From CAADGU01 sp964467705 (GTDB taxonomy: Bacteria > Chloroflexota > Anaerolineae > Promineifilales > Promineifilaceae): a stretch of 64,000 nt of DNA. Position 1 is the first letter of the stretch. Every line of letters begins with the position of its first letter. Both the position numbers and the translations under genes were made by a program. The notes below the pieces were generated by a model. It saw only the letters and a program-made list of their open reading frames with translations. It was not told where the DNA came from and made no database searches. The stretch is from assembly GCA_964467705.1 (NCBI GenBank), contig CAYXUZ010000010.1, positions 16,804-80,803 of the forward strand, written 5' to 3'. Positions 33,029 through 41,090 of the stretch are shown one piece after another.

Positions 33029-34558
33029 TCAAGGTACTCTGACATTGCGCCAGCCGGATGGAGTGTGCCAGGGGTCGGCGACGGTGACGCCTGCCAGCGT
33101 TGTTGAATCTGAGGCCACTTTTTTGCCCGCGTGCCCTTTGCCCGCGCCGTGCAGCAGTTCAAACACGGCCGTGCTCACCCATTCCGCGTCGGAAATTTCA
33201 GCGACCGGTGACCAATCGGCCAGATGTTCCTGCAAGTAGCCGGTGCTGGTGTGCCCGGCGCGGAAATGGGGTTCCTGCAAGATGGCTAACAGGTAGGGGA
33301 TGTTGGTGGTCACGCCCAATACGGCCGTTTCCCGCAGCGCCCGTTCCATCTTGGCAATGGCTTCGGCGCGGCCGGCCCCCCAGGTGATGATTTTTGCCAG
33401 CATCGGGTCGTAGTAGGGGGTGACGGCCGTGCCCGATTCAATGCCATCATCCACCCGCACACCGGGGCCAGACGGCCGTTGGTAATGGGCAATGGTGCCA
33501 ATCGAAGGCAAAAAATGGTTGGCCGGGTCTTCAGCATACACGCGGCACTCAAGGGCATGGCCGCGTTGGCGAATATCCTCCTGTGTAAAGGGCAGCGGTT
33601 CGCCAGCGGCAATGCGAATTTGCCAGGCTGCCAGGTCTAAGCCCGTCACCAACTCCGTCACCGGATGTTCTACTTGCAGCCGTGTATTCATCTCCAAAAA
33701 GTAAAACCCCCCCTGTCCATCCACAATAAATTCCACCGTGCCTGCGTTGGTATAACCCGCCGCCTGTGCCAGCGCCACCGCTGCCCCGGCAATCTGCTGC
33801 CGTAGTCCCTCATCCTGAACGATGGGTGCGGGGCTTTCTTCAATGATCTTCTGATGGCGGCGTTGAATGGAACATTCGCGCTCAAACAGGTGCAGCACAC
33901 GGCCGTGCTGGTCGCCCAATACCTGAATCTCCACATGATGAATCTCCGTGAAATACTTTTCCACCAGGATGTGATCATCGCCAAAGGCGGAGCGGGCTTC
34001 GCTGCGGGCTGCCTGCACCGCCGCCTCAAACTCGTCGGCGGCCCAGACAACGCGCATCCCTTTGCCGCCGCCGCCCGCACTGGCCTTGATGAGGATGGGG
34101 TAGGGAATGTGGGACACGGCCGTGTGCAATTCCGCCACGCTCAGTCCCGCGCCATCCACGCCCGGCGCAACGGGCACACCGGCGCGAATCGCCATCTCGC
34201 GGGCATTGGCCTTGCTGCCCAGGCTGGTCATGGCCTGCGGCGATGGGCCAATGAAAACAATCCCCCGCGCCGCGCAGGCCGCGGCAAAGTTCGCATTTTC
34301 ACTCAGAAAGCCATAACCGGGATGGATGGCCTGCGCCCCACACTGGCTGGCAATGCTCAAAATGGCCTCTTGATTCAGGTAGGTTTCGACGGCCGTGACC
34401 CCCGGCAGTCGGTAGGCTTCATCCGCCAGCCGCACCCAGGGCGCGTCCGCATCAGCGTCAGAGTAAACGGCAACGGCCGTGACGCCCAACTCCCGACAGG
34501 CCAACATCACCCGCCGGGCAATCTCACCGCGATTCGCAATCAGGATTTTCTTAAACAT
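33029..34558 (-). CDS. accC: Biotin carboxylase subunit of an acyl-CoA carboxylase
   Basis: ATP-dependent carboxylation of biotin. MFKKILIANRGEIARRV at the N-terminus, HPGYGFLSEN, the glycine-rich ATP loop KASAGGGGKGMRVV, EYSIQRRHQK-like ECSIQRRHQKIIEESP, and FLEMNTRLQVEHPVTE are all present. The 509-residue length and the C-terminal tail fit either acetyl-CoA carboxylase AccC or the alpha subunit of another acyl-CoA carboxylase without a biotin-carrier domain. A second ATG at 34564 exists. No accB or carboxyltransferase gene is adjacent. Confidence 0.92.
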   Translation of the reverse strand: MFKKILIANRGEIARRVMLACRELGVTAVAVYSDADADAPWVRLADEAYRLPGVTAVETYLNQEAILSIASQCGAQAIHPGYGFLSENANFAAACAARGIVFIGPSPQAMTSLGSKANAREMAIRAGVPVAPGVDGAGLSVAELHTAVSHIPYPILIKASAGGGGKGMRVVWAADEFEAAVQAARSEARSAFGDDHILVEKYFTEIHHVEIQVLGDQHGRVLHLFERECSIQRRHQKIIEESPAPIVQDEGLRQQIAGAAVALAQAAGYTNAGTVEFIVDGQGGFYFLEMNTRLQVEHPVTELVTGLDLAAWQIRIAAGEPLPFTQEDIRQRGHALECRVYAEDPANHFLPSIGTIAHYQRPSGPGVRVDDGIESGTAVTPYYDPMLAKIITWGAGRAEAIAKMERALRETAVLGVTTNIPYLLAILQEPHFRAGHTSTGYLQEHLADWSPVAEISDAEWVSTAVFELLHGAGKGHAGKKVASDSTTLAGVTVADPWHTPSGWRNVRVP

Positions 34559-34679
34559 TATCATGCCCCACCATTTTTGTGTTATATCGTGGCGAAGATT
34601 TTAATATGCGGGCCGCGATGTGCAACTTGTCACCCGCCGCCTTCCCCCTTACAATGTAGCGCGTATGTTCTAGCGAGGC

Positions 34680-34713
34680 AGACCTGACAGGTTTTAGAGA
34701 ACCTGTCAGGTCT
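34680..34713. repeat. 'agacctgacaggttt' hairpin, copy 2
   Basis: AGACCTGACAGGTTTTAGAGAACCTGTCAGGTCT, upstream of the Tag-like gene rather than after a gene end, so terminator function for the divergent pair is doubtful. Confidence 0.75.
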
Positions 34714-34734
34714 ATTGTTCGCAAGTGAGGCTAT

Positions 34735-35196
34735 ATGGCAGGTTATGAAATTCCTCCCCGCGTGGTTCCGGCGGATGATGCCGGGTATTTTGAGAAGATT
34801 ACACAGGCGGTGTTCCAGGCCGGGTTTAGCTGGCAGGTGATTCGCCAGAAGTGGCCCGGTTTCCAGCGGGCGTTTGCCGGTTTTGATATTGACAAAGTGG
34901 CGGCATTTACCGATGAGGATGTGGAGCGGTTGGTGGAGGACAAGGGGATTGTGCGCAACGGCCGTAAAATTGCCGCCACCATTCAAAATGCCCGCATCTG
35001 CCAGGGGCTGATCGCCGAACACGGCAGTCTGCACGCCTATTTACGCTCGATGGACGGCCAGCCCTACGCCCAACGCGAAAAAGCACTGGGCAAACGCTTC
35101 AAATTCATGGGCCCAATGGGCGCGTACTTCTTCTATTGGTCGGTGGGCGAGAATGTGCCGGAGTACCATGAGTGGCGGGCTTCGCAAGAGAAGTGA
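34735..35196 (+). CDS. DNA-3-methyladenine glycosylase I-like protein (Tag family)
   Basis: 153 residues. Matches the core of Tag: LF/YFEKITQAVFQAGFSW, FAGFDIDKVAAFTDEDVERLV, GIVRNGRKIAATIQNAR and FKFMGPMGAYFFYWSVG. Compared with E. coli Tag (187 residues) it lacks the N-terminal RCxW segment and the C-terminal Cys/His zinc ligands, so it is a zinc-less variant. Presumed role is removal of alkylated bases; activity uncertain. The stop codon lies at the first bases of the following hairpin. Confidence 0.75.
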   Translation: MAGYEIPPRVVPADDAGYFEKITQAVFQAGFSWQVIRQKWPGFQRAFAGFDIDKVAAFTDEDVERLVEDKGIVRNGRKIAATIQNARICQGLIAEHGSLHAYLRSMDGQPYAQREKALGKRFKFMGPMGAYFFYWSVGENVPEYHEWRASQEK

Positions 35197-35263
35197 GCAG
35201 TTAGCAGTAAGCAGTGAGCAGTGGAAAAGGTACTGCTTACCGCTCACTGCTCACTGCTGACTG
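35194..35263. repeat. 'gcagttagcagtaagcagtgagcagt' hairpin
   Basis: GTGAGCAGTTAGCAGTAAGCAGTGAGCAGT faces ACTGCTTACCGCTCACTGCTCACTGCTGACT. It contains the stop codon of the upstream gene and ends just before xseA. Confidence 0.8.
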
Positions 35264-35270
35264 ATTCCCC

Positions 35271-36524
35271 ATGAACTTCCTCCGCAGTAACCAGCTTTCC
35301 CCACAAACGTGGAGCGTCAGCGAACTGACGCAGTACATCCGCGAGGTGTTTGAGATTGATTACCGCTTGCAAGATGTGGAGGTGAGCGGCGAAATCTCCA
35401 ACTTTACCCAGGCGCGTTCCGGGCATCTCTATTTCACGCTGAAAGATGACAGAGCGCAGTTGAAGTGTGTGATGTGGCGCACGGCCGTTGAGCGACTCCG
35501 GTTTGCGCCACAGGATGGGGACGCGGTGGTGGCTCACGGCCGTATCTCCATCTACGAACCGCAGGGCATTTACCAGCTTTACGCGGAACTGTTGGAACCG
35601 GCGGGGCGGGGCAGCCTGGCGCTGGCCTTTGAGCGGCTCAAGGAAAAGCTAGCGGACGAAGGGCTGTTTGATCCCGAACATAAAAAACGTATCCCCACCT
35701 TCCCGCAAAAGATTGGCATTGTCACCTCGGCGGATGCGGCGGCGCTGCGCGATATTTTGAACGTACTGCGGCGGCGCTACCCGCTGGTGGCGGTTCTGAT
35801 CGCGCCGACGCTGGTGCAGGGCAACGACGCGCCGCCGCAAATTATCCGCGCCCTGCAATGGCTGGACGGCCGTGACGATATTGACACCATCCTCATCGCC
35901 CGCGGCGGCGGTTCGATGGAGGATTTGTGGGCGTTTAACGACGAAGGGGTGGCCCGCGCCATTTTTGCTGCCCGCCACCCCATCATCAGTGGGGTGGGGC
36001 ATGAGGTGGACTTTACGATGGCCGATTTTGTAGCTGACTTGCGCGCACCTACGCCGTCGGCGGCGGCGGAACTGGCGACGCCGGATGTGGCCGAGTTACG
36101 GCCGTATCTGGCCGGTTTGAGCAGCGGTTTAGTCATGGCCATGACGGATGTCATCGCCCACAACCGCCAGCAGGTGCAGCATCTGGCGCGGGCGTTGGGG
36201 CATCTCAGCCCACGCGGGCGACTGGATAATAACCGGCAGCGATTGGATAATTTGCACGGCCGTCTGGACAGTGCCATGCAGCGTCACCTGGCCGAACGAC
36301 AAAACCGGCTGGCAATGGCCGAAGTGGGCCTGACGGCCGTCGGCCCACTGGCAACCCTGGCGCGGGGGTATGCGATTGTGCGGGATGGCGACGGCCGTGT
36401 GGTTCGTTCGGTGCAATCGATCAACCCTGGGGATCAATTGCACATTCAGGTGGTGGATGGGGAGGTGACGGCCGTCGTCTCTTCAGACAAATCAGATTAT
36501 CAAGAAAACATAACAATGGGTTAA
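35271..36524 (+). CDS. xseA: Exodeoxyribonuclease VII large subunit
   Basis: 417 residues. N-terminal OB fold (VSELTQYIREVFE, VEVSGEISNFTQARSGHLYFTLKD), then the catalytic domain with FPQKIGIVTSADAAALRDIL, DTILIARGGGSMEDLWAFND and ISGVGHEVDFTMADFVADLRAPTPSAAAE. Degrades single-stranded DNA with the small subunit XseB. Its partner gene is 3.1 kb downstream, separated by two unrelated genes. Confidence 0.96.
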   Translation: MNFLRSNQLSPQTWSVSELTQYIREVFEIDYRLQDVEVSGEISNFTQARSGHLYFTLKDDRAQLKCVMWRTAVERLRFAPQDGDAVVAHGRISIYEPQGIYQLYAELLEPAGRGSLALAFERLKEKLADEGLFDPEHKKRIPTFPQKIGIVTSADAAALRDILNVLRRRYPLVAVLIAPTLVQGNDAPPQIIRALQWLDGRDDIDTILIARGGGSMEDLWAFNDEGVARAIFAARHPIISGVGHEVDFTMADFVADLRAPTPSAAAELATPDVAELRPYLAGLSSGLVMAMTDVIAHNRQQVQHLARALGHLSPRGRLDNNRQRLDNLHGRLDSAMQRHLAERQNRLAMAEVGLTAVGPLATLARGYAIVRDGDGRVVRSVQSINPGDQLHIQVVDGEVTAVVSSDKSDYQENITMG

Positions 36525-36536
36525 GGAGCAAAACCG

Positions 36537-38549
36537 ATGAAATCACGATTAACTCTCTTATTTGTCATTATCTTGCCGGTTTATCTGTTGGTGGGATTGC
36601 AATCGTTACTGGCTGATGATGCAGTAGTCGGGGATGGCACGCCTGCCAGTTGTACCGAAGCCGCCTTTGACGCAGCGCTGGTTGTTGCCCAAAGTGGTGG
36701 TGGCACGATTACCTTCAACTGTGGCGGCCCGGCCACCATCGTCTTTACTTCTGAAAAGATTATCACGACCAGTGTTACCATAGACGGCAATGACCAGATA
36801 ATACTCAGTGGCGGCGACAGTACCCGTCTCTTTGCCAATTTTTCTGACCTGACACTGGAAAATATAGCTTTGACAAATGGCTACGCTTTTTCTGCTGGTG
36901 CAATTCTAAACTACGGCAATCTCGCCCTAATCAATGCTTCAGTTCAAAATAGTATAGGGAGCTATATTGGTGGTGGAATTTTCGCTTTGTTAGGCACAAC
37001 CACCTTAATCAATGTGGCAATTAGCGACAATTCGGCCGACTATGGCGGCGGAATTCATGTCGAAGACAGTGCAGTCACTCTGGACAATGTATTGATTGAC
37101 GGAAATGCAGCCACTTATTTTGGGGGCGGAATTCAAATCGAAAGCAGTACCGCCACTCTAACTAATGTGACCCTTAACGGCAACTCAGCCACCACTGGTG
37201 GTGGAATTAACAATCGTGTTAATAGTTCGACCACACTGACAAATGTAATAGTTAGTGGTAATTCAGCCGACTCCTATGGGGGCGGGATTGCCAACGATAA
37301 CAGTATTATCACACTGACGAATACAATACTTACTGGCAATTCAGCCCAGTCTGGCGGTGGCGGAATGTACAATAATTTCGGTATGGCTATCTTGTTAAAT
37401 GGGACGTTTAGTGACAATTTGGCCAGTGGCTGGGGCGGCGGAATTTATAACAACGTCAGTTCGGTCATAATGAACGATACGCTGTTTAGTGGCAATTTAG
37501 CTGGCATGGGCGGCGGAATTTATAATGATACCAGCATGGTCGCGATGACAAATGTGACGCTTAATGACAATTTGGCCAGCAATTCTGGTGGTGGCATTTA
37601 CAACTATGATTCCAGTACGGCTACACTTACCGATGTGACCCTGAGTGGCAATACGGCCAATTTTGGCGGCGGAATCTATAATTACAATAACAGTAATGCT
37701 ACGCTGACCGATATGACGTTTAGTCATAATTCGGCCAACAATGTTGGTGGCGGAATTTTCAACGGCTCCTTGAGTACGGTTACATTGACGGATGTAACGC
37801 TTGCCGATAATTCAGCCAGTCTAAGCGGGGGTGGAGTTTACAACCTTGGCAACAGTACGGCTACGCTGACCAACGTTACCCTTAACGGCAATTCATCTGA
37901 CTACGGCGGCGGAATATCCAATCGTTACTCTGGCATGATTACAATGACCAATGTAACTCTTAACGACAATTCGGCCAGTAGTGTTGGTGGAGGAATTTAC
38001 AATTTTAATTCCAGTACAATTACAATGACCAATGTAACGCTTAGTAGTAACTCGGCCATTAGCTCTGGCGGTGGAATTTACAACGATTTTTTCGGTATGG
38101 TCGCTCTGACCAATGTGACTCTTAGCGGCAATTCGGCTGACTCTGGTGGTGGCATTTACAATTTCATTGACCCTACCACCCACTTGATGCTTAACAACAG
38201 CATCGTGGCAAGTAGTGTCAGTGGGGGGGATTGTGCCGGTCAGGCCGCGGGTGAAGTCTTCTTTAGCCTGTGGAGTGACAACAGTTGTGCCTTTATCATC
38301 GGTTCCGATAACCAACCAAACACAGATCCCATGCTTGGTCCGCTGGCCGATAATGGCGGCTTTACCCTGACACATATGCCTTTACCCGGCAGCCCGGCTA
38401 TTGATGCAGGCACAGATGAAGGCGCACCCACCACCGACCAGCGCGGTCAGCCCCGGCCATCTGGCCTGGCCCATGATATTGGTGCGGTGGAAGTCCAGCC
38501 TACCGACAATCTGTTGTATTTATACCTCCCGACGGTAGTCAAACCATAA
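36537..38549 (+). CDS. Secreted right-handed beta-helix repeat protein with choice-of-anchor Q-like end
   Basis: 670 residues. Signal peptide about 1-26. Residues about 80-560 are some 17-19 degenerate repeats of about 28 residues with consensus TLTNVTLSGNSA..SGGGIYN, a beta-helix pattern seen in surface adhesin-like proteins. Residues about 575-655 resemble the choice-of-anchor Q domain (GPLADNGGFTLTHMPLPGSPAIDAG, DQRGQPRP, DIGAVEV). C-terminus LYLYLPTVVKP. The gene has lower GC than its neighbours and no ACGGCCGT octamer, suggesting separate origin. RBS AAGGAG precedes the ATG. Confidence 0.8.
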   Translation: MKSRLTLLFVIILPVYLLVGLQSLLADDAVVGDGTPASCTEAAFDAALVVAQSGGGTITFNCGGPATIVFTSEKIITTSVTIDGNDQIILSGGDSTRLFANFSDLTLENIALTNGYAFSAGAILNYGNLALINASVQNSIGSYIGGGIFALLGTTTLINVAISDNSADYGGGIHVEDSAVTLDNVLIDGNAATYFGGGIQIESSTATLTNVTLNGNSATTGGGINNRVNSSTTLTNVIVSGNSADSYGGGIANDNSIITLTNTILTGNSAQSGGGGMYNNFGMAILLNGTFSDNLASGWGGGIYNNVSSVIMNDTLFSGNLAGMGGGIYNDTSMVAMTNVTLNDNLASNSGGGIYNYDSSTATLTDVTLSGNTANFGGGIYNYNNSNATLTDMTFSHNSANNVGGGIFNGSLSTVTLTDVTLADNSASLSGGGVYNLGNSTATLTNVTLNGNSSDYGGGISNRYSGMITMTNVTLNDNSASSVGGGIYNFNSSTITMTNVTLSSNSAISSGGGIYNDFFGMVALTNVTLSGNSADSGGGIYNFIDPTTHLMLNNSIVASSVSGGDCAGQAAGEVFFSLWSDNSCAFIIGSDNQPNTDPMLGPLADNGGFTLTHMPLPGSPAIDAGTDEGAPTTDQRGQPRPSGLAHDIGAVEVQPTDNLLYLYLPTVVKP

Positions 38550-38551
38550 TA

Positions 38552-38584
38552 AGATTGGTTCAATCTTCAAGATTGAACCAATCT
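38552..38584. terminator. Hairpin 'agattggttcaatctt' after beta-helix gene
   Basis: AGATTGGTTCAATCTTCAAGATTGAACCAATCT, near-perfect stem, no poly-T; likely end structure or repeat of the same general class as the other hairpins. Confidence 0.6.
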
Positions 38585-38595
38585 ACAGGAGCTTT

Positions 38596-39594
38596 ATGCA
38601 CCACGTTGTCATTACCCAAAGCATTTATGACCAGGCCACACAGTTGTTAGCGCAGGCGAACATTCCCTATTTTTATCATCAGGGGGAGACCTGGCCCCCG
38701 GCGGAATTGCAGGAGCAAATCAAGGAAGCGACGGCCGTTGTCTGCCTGCTCGCCGACAAAATGACGGCCGACGTGATGGACGCCGCCCCCCACCTCAAAC
38801 TCATCGCCAACGTCGCCGTCGGCTATGACAACATAGACGTTCCCGCCGCCACCCAACGCGGCATCCTGGTCACCAATACGCCGGATGTGCTCACCGAAAC
38901 AACGGCCGATCTCGCCTTCGCTCTCCTGCTGGCCGTCGCCCGCCGCATCCCCGAAGCCGACGCCTACATGCGGGCGGGCAAATATACCCGCTTCGCCCTT
39001 TTCCCCGATATGTTGGGCACGGATGTGTATGGCAAGACGTTGGGCATTGTGGGGTTGGGACGGATTGGCACGGCCGTGGCCCGCCGCGCTGCCCTGGGGT
39101 TCAACATGAAGGTGCTGTATACGGCCGACAGCCCCAAACCGGACGCTGAACGGGAATTGGGCGTCATCCACGTCCCCTTTCCTGACCTGCTGCAAGAATC
39201 CGACTTTATCAGCATCCATGTCCCCCTCAGCCCACGCACCCACCACCTCTTCACCATGAACGAGTTCCTCCAAATGCGCGGCAATGCCTATATCATCAAC
39301 ACCGCCCGCGGCCCGATCATCAAAGAAGCCGACCTGGCCGAAGCGCTGCAAAAGGGCATCATTGGCGGTGCGGCGCTGGACGTATTTGAAGAGGAACCCA
39401 AGATGCACCCCGGCCTGGCGGAAATCAAAGACCGCCTGGTTGTTGCCCCTCACATTGGCAGCGCCACCATCCAGACCCGGCAAAAAATGGCGACGACGGC
39501 CGTGCAAAACGTCGTCGCCTTCCTCACCGGCCAGCCCCCATTAACGCCCGTCAACCCCGAAGTCTTATTGGAGATTAAGAGACTGGGAGATTGA
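38596..39594 (+). CDS. D-isomer-specific 2-hydroxyacid dehydrogenase, glyoxylate/hydroxypyruvate reductase-like
   Basis: 332 residues. NAD-binding motif GIVGLGRIGTAVARR, catalytic Arg in NTARGPIIKEADL, Glu in DVFEEEP and His in PHIGSAT. Closest in style to glyoxylate reductase GyaR. Reduces glyoxylate or hydroxypyruvate (family knowledge). The last residues EIKRLGD and the stop are encoded by the start of the following hairpin, so the native C-terminus has been replaced by repeat sequence. Confidence 0.9.
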   Translation: MHHVVITQSIYDQATQLLAQANIPYFYHQGETWPPAELQEQIKEATAVVCLLADKMTADVMDAAPHLKLIANVAVGYDNIDVPAATQRGILVTNTPDVLTETTADLAFALLLAVARRIPEADAYMRAGKYTRFALFPDMLGTDVYGKTLGIVGLGRIGTAVARRAALGFNMKVLYTADSPKPDAERELGVIHVPFPDLLQESDFISIHVPLSPRTHHLFTMNEFLQMRGNAYIINTARGPIIKEADLAEALQKGIIGGAALDVFEEEPKMHPGLAEIKDRLVVAPHIGSATIQTRQKMATTAVQNVVAFLTGQPPLTPVNPEVLLEIKRLGD

Positions 39595-39643
39595 GAGATT
39601 AACTGAATCTCCCAATCTCTTAATCCCTCAATCTCTCAATCTC
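39572..39643. repeat. 'gagattaagagactgggagattgagagatt' hairpin
   Basis: GAGATTAAGAGACTGGGAGATTGAGAGATTAA faces AATCTCCCAATCTCTTAATCCCTCAATCTCTCAATCTC. The first arm lies inside the dehydrogenase coding end. Confidence 0.8.
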
Positions 39644-39671
39644 ATGGGCAACTATGCCTTAGGAGATGGAA

Positions 39672-39887
39672 ATGAGTGCAAACCCTGAAGAAATGAGTTT
39701 TGAAGCCGCCTTGCAAGAGTTGGAAACCATCGTCGCCCAATTGGAAGCGGGCGACCTGACGTTGGAACAATCGCTGGCTCTCTTTGAACGCGGGCAACTG
39801 CTGGCCAAACGGTGCCACGCCCGGCTCGATGAAGCCAGTCTGCGCGTGGAGCAGCTCACGGCCGATGGGGAGATTGTGGAATTGTAA
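39672..39887 (+). CDS. xseB: Exodeoxyribonuclease VII small subunit
   Basis: 71 residues: MSFEAALQELETIVAQLEAGDLTLEQSLALFERG is the family signature. ATG 39672 is preceded by AGGAG with 7-base spacing; the ATG at 39666 overlaps that site. The stop TAA shares its last A with an ACGGCCGT octamer. Partner of xseA at 35271. Confidence 0.95.
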   Translation: MSANPEEMSFEAALQELETIVAQLEAGDLTLEQSLALFERGQLLAKRCHARLDEASLRVEQLTADGEIVEL

Positions 39888-39921
39888 CGGCCGTAAAGCC
39901 TGCTATACTCGAAGCCACCAA

Positions 39922-39956
39922 AGACCCTCAGGGTTTTCTGAAAACCCTGAGGGTCT
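39922..39956. terminator. Hairpin 'agaccctcagggttt' between xseB and ftsY
   Basis: AGACCCTCAGGGTTTTCTGAAAACCCTGAGGGTCT, perfect stem but no T-run; same family as 25661-25700. Confidence 0.7.
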
Positions 39957-39983
39957 AAACCAATACCCCTGAGAGGCACTATT

Positions 39984-40886
39984 TTGTTTAGAAGCATCCG
40001 CGACTCACTCAGCCGCACCCGCAACACCGTCTTTGGGCAAATTGCCAACGTGTTGGGCACCGGCGACATCACCGAAGAAACCTGGGAAGATTTAGAAGCA
40101 CTGCTCATTCAAGCTGACGTTGGCGTACCCACCACCCTGGAAATCGTCGAAGCCTTGCGCAACCGCGTCAAACGCGATGGCCTGTACAAAGCCGACCAAC
40201 TACTGCAAGCCCTCAAAGACGAACTGCGCGCCATTTTGAATATCAACCCCACCTTTGAACTGGAACAGCCGCGCCAGCTAACCGTCGTCATGATCGTCGG
40301 CGTCAACGGCTCTGGCAAAACGACCTCCATTGGCAAACTGGCCCACCATTACCAGAATAAAGGCAAAAAAGTGATATTGGCGGCGGCCGATACGTTCCGT
40401 GCGGCCGCCATTGAACAGCTTACCATTTGGGGTGAGCGGGCTAACGTGCCCGTCATTGCCGGGCAGCCGGGTGGCGATCCTGGCGCAACAGCCTACGACG
40501 GCATCCGGGCGGCGCGGGCGCGTGGTTACAATTTACTCATTGTGGATACGGCTGGCCGTTTGCATACTAAGTACAACCTGATGAAAGAACTGGAAAAGGT
40601 CTACGGTGTCTGCCGCAAAAGTGTACACGCTGCCCCCCATGAGGTGCTGCTGGTGCTGGACGCGCCCACCGGTCAGAACGCGCTCACGCAGGCGCAAAAG
40701 TTCAAAGAGTCGGTGAAAGTGACAGGCGTTGTCCTGACTAAACTGGACAGCACCGCCAAAGGGGGCATGGTCTTTGCCATTTACCGCGAACTGGGTTTAC
40801 CCGTCCGCTTCATCGGCACCGGCGAAAAAATTGAGGACCTGGCCCCGTTTGATGCGGCGGCGTTTGTGGAAGGATTGTTTGCCTGA
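39984..40886 (+). CDS. ftsY: Signal recognition particle receptor FtsY
   Basis: 300 residues, TTG start preceded by GAGAGG. NG domains only, no long acidic A domain. G1 loop GVNGSGKTTSIGKLA, ADTFRAAAIEQL, DTAGRLHTKYNLMKEL, TKLDSTAKGG and the terminal FIGTGEKIEDLAPFDAAAFVEGLF are all present. GTPase that docks SRP-ribosome complexes at the membrane. ACGGCCGT is absent from this gene. Confidence 0.97.
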   Translation: MFRSIRDSLSRTRNTVFGQIANVLGTGDITEETWEDLEALLIQADVGVPTTLEIVEALRNRVKRDGLYKADQLLQALKDELRAILNINPTFELEQPRQLTVVMIVGVNGSGKTTSIGKLAHHYQNKGKKVILAAADTFRAAAIEQLTIWGERANVPVIAGQPGGDPGATAYDGIRAARARGYNLLIVDTAGRLHTKYNLMKELEKVYGVCRKSVHAAPHEVLLVLDAPTGQNALTQAQKFKESVKVTGVVLTKLDSTAKGGMVFAIYRELGLPVRFIGTGEKIEDLAPFDAAAFVEGLFA

Positions 40887-40942
40887 TCAGGTGCGACGCG
40901 CTTAACAAGATAGCATTTTTTAATTCGACAATCAAGGTTGCT

Positions 40943-41029
40943 TGTCATTCCGAGCGTAGTCTTCGGAGCGAGGAATCTTAATTGCGGCTTATGCAGAAGA
41001 TTCCTCCTCGAAGACTCGTCGGAATGACA
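40943..41029. repeat. CHSERSE-type inverted repeat, copy 7
   Basis: Arms TGTCATTCCGAGCGTAGTCTTCGGAGCGAGGAATC and GATTCCTCCTCGAAGACTCGTCGGAATGACA in outline, between ftsY and prfB. Confidence 0.88.
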
Positions 41030-41090
41030 AAATGCAAAAACAGGGATCGTTTTCGGATCGTTTGATACCCATAATAAAAAGAGGATTGAG

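Noticed and set aside
36960..38170. Regular direct repeats that could be taken for a CRISPR or minisatellite
   Set aside because: They are degenerate, in frame and encode a beta-helix repeat of about 28 residues; no identical repeats with unique spacers exist.
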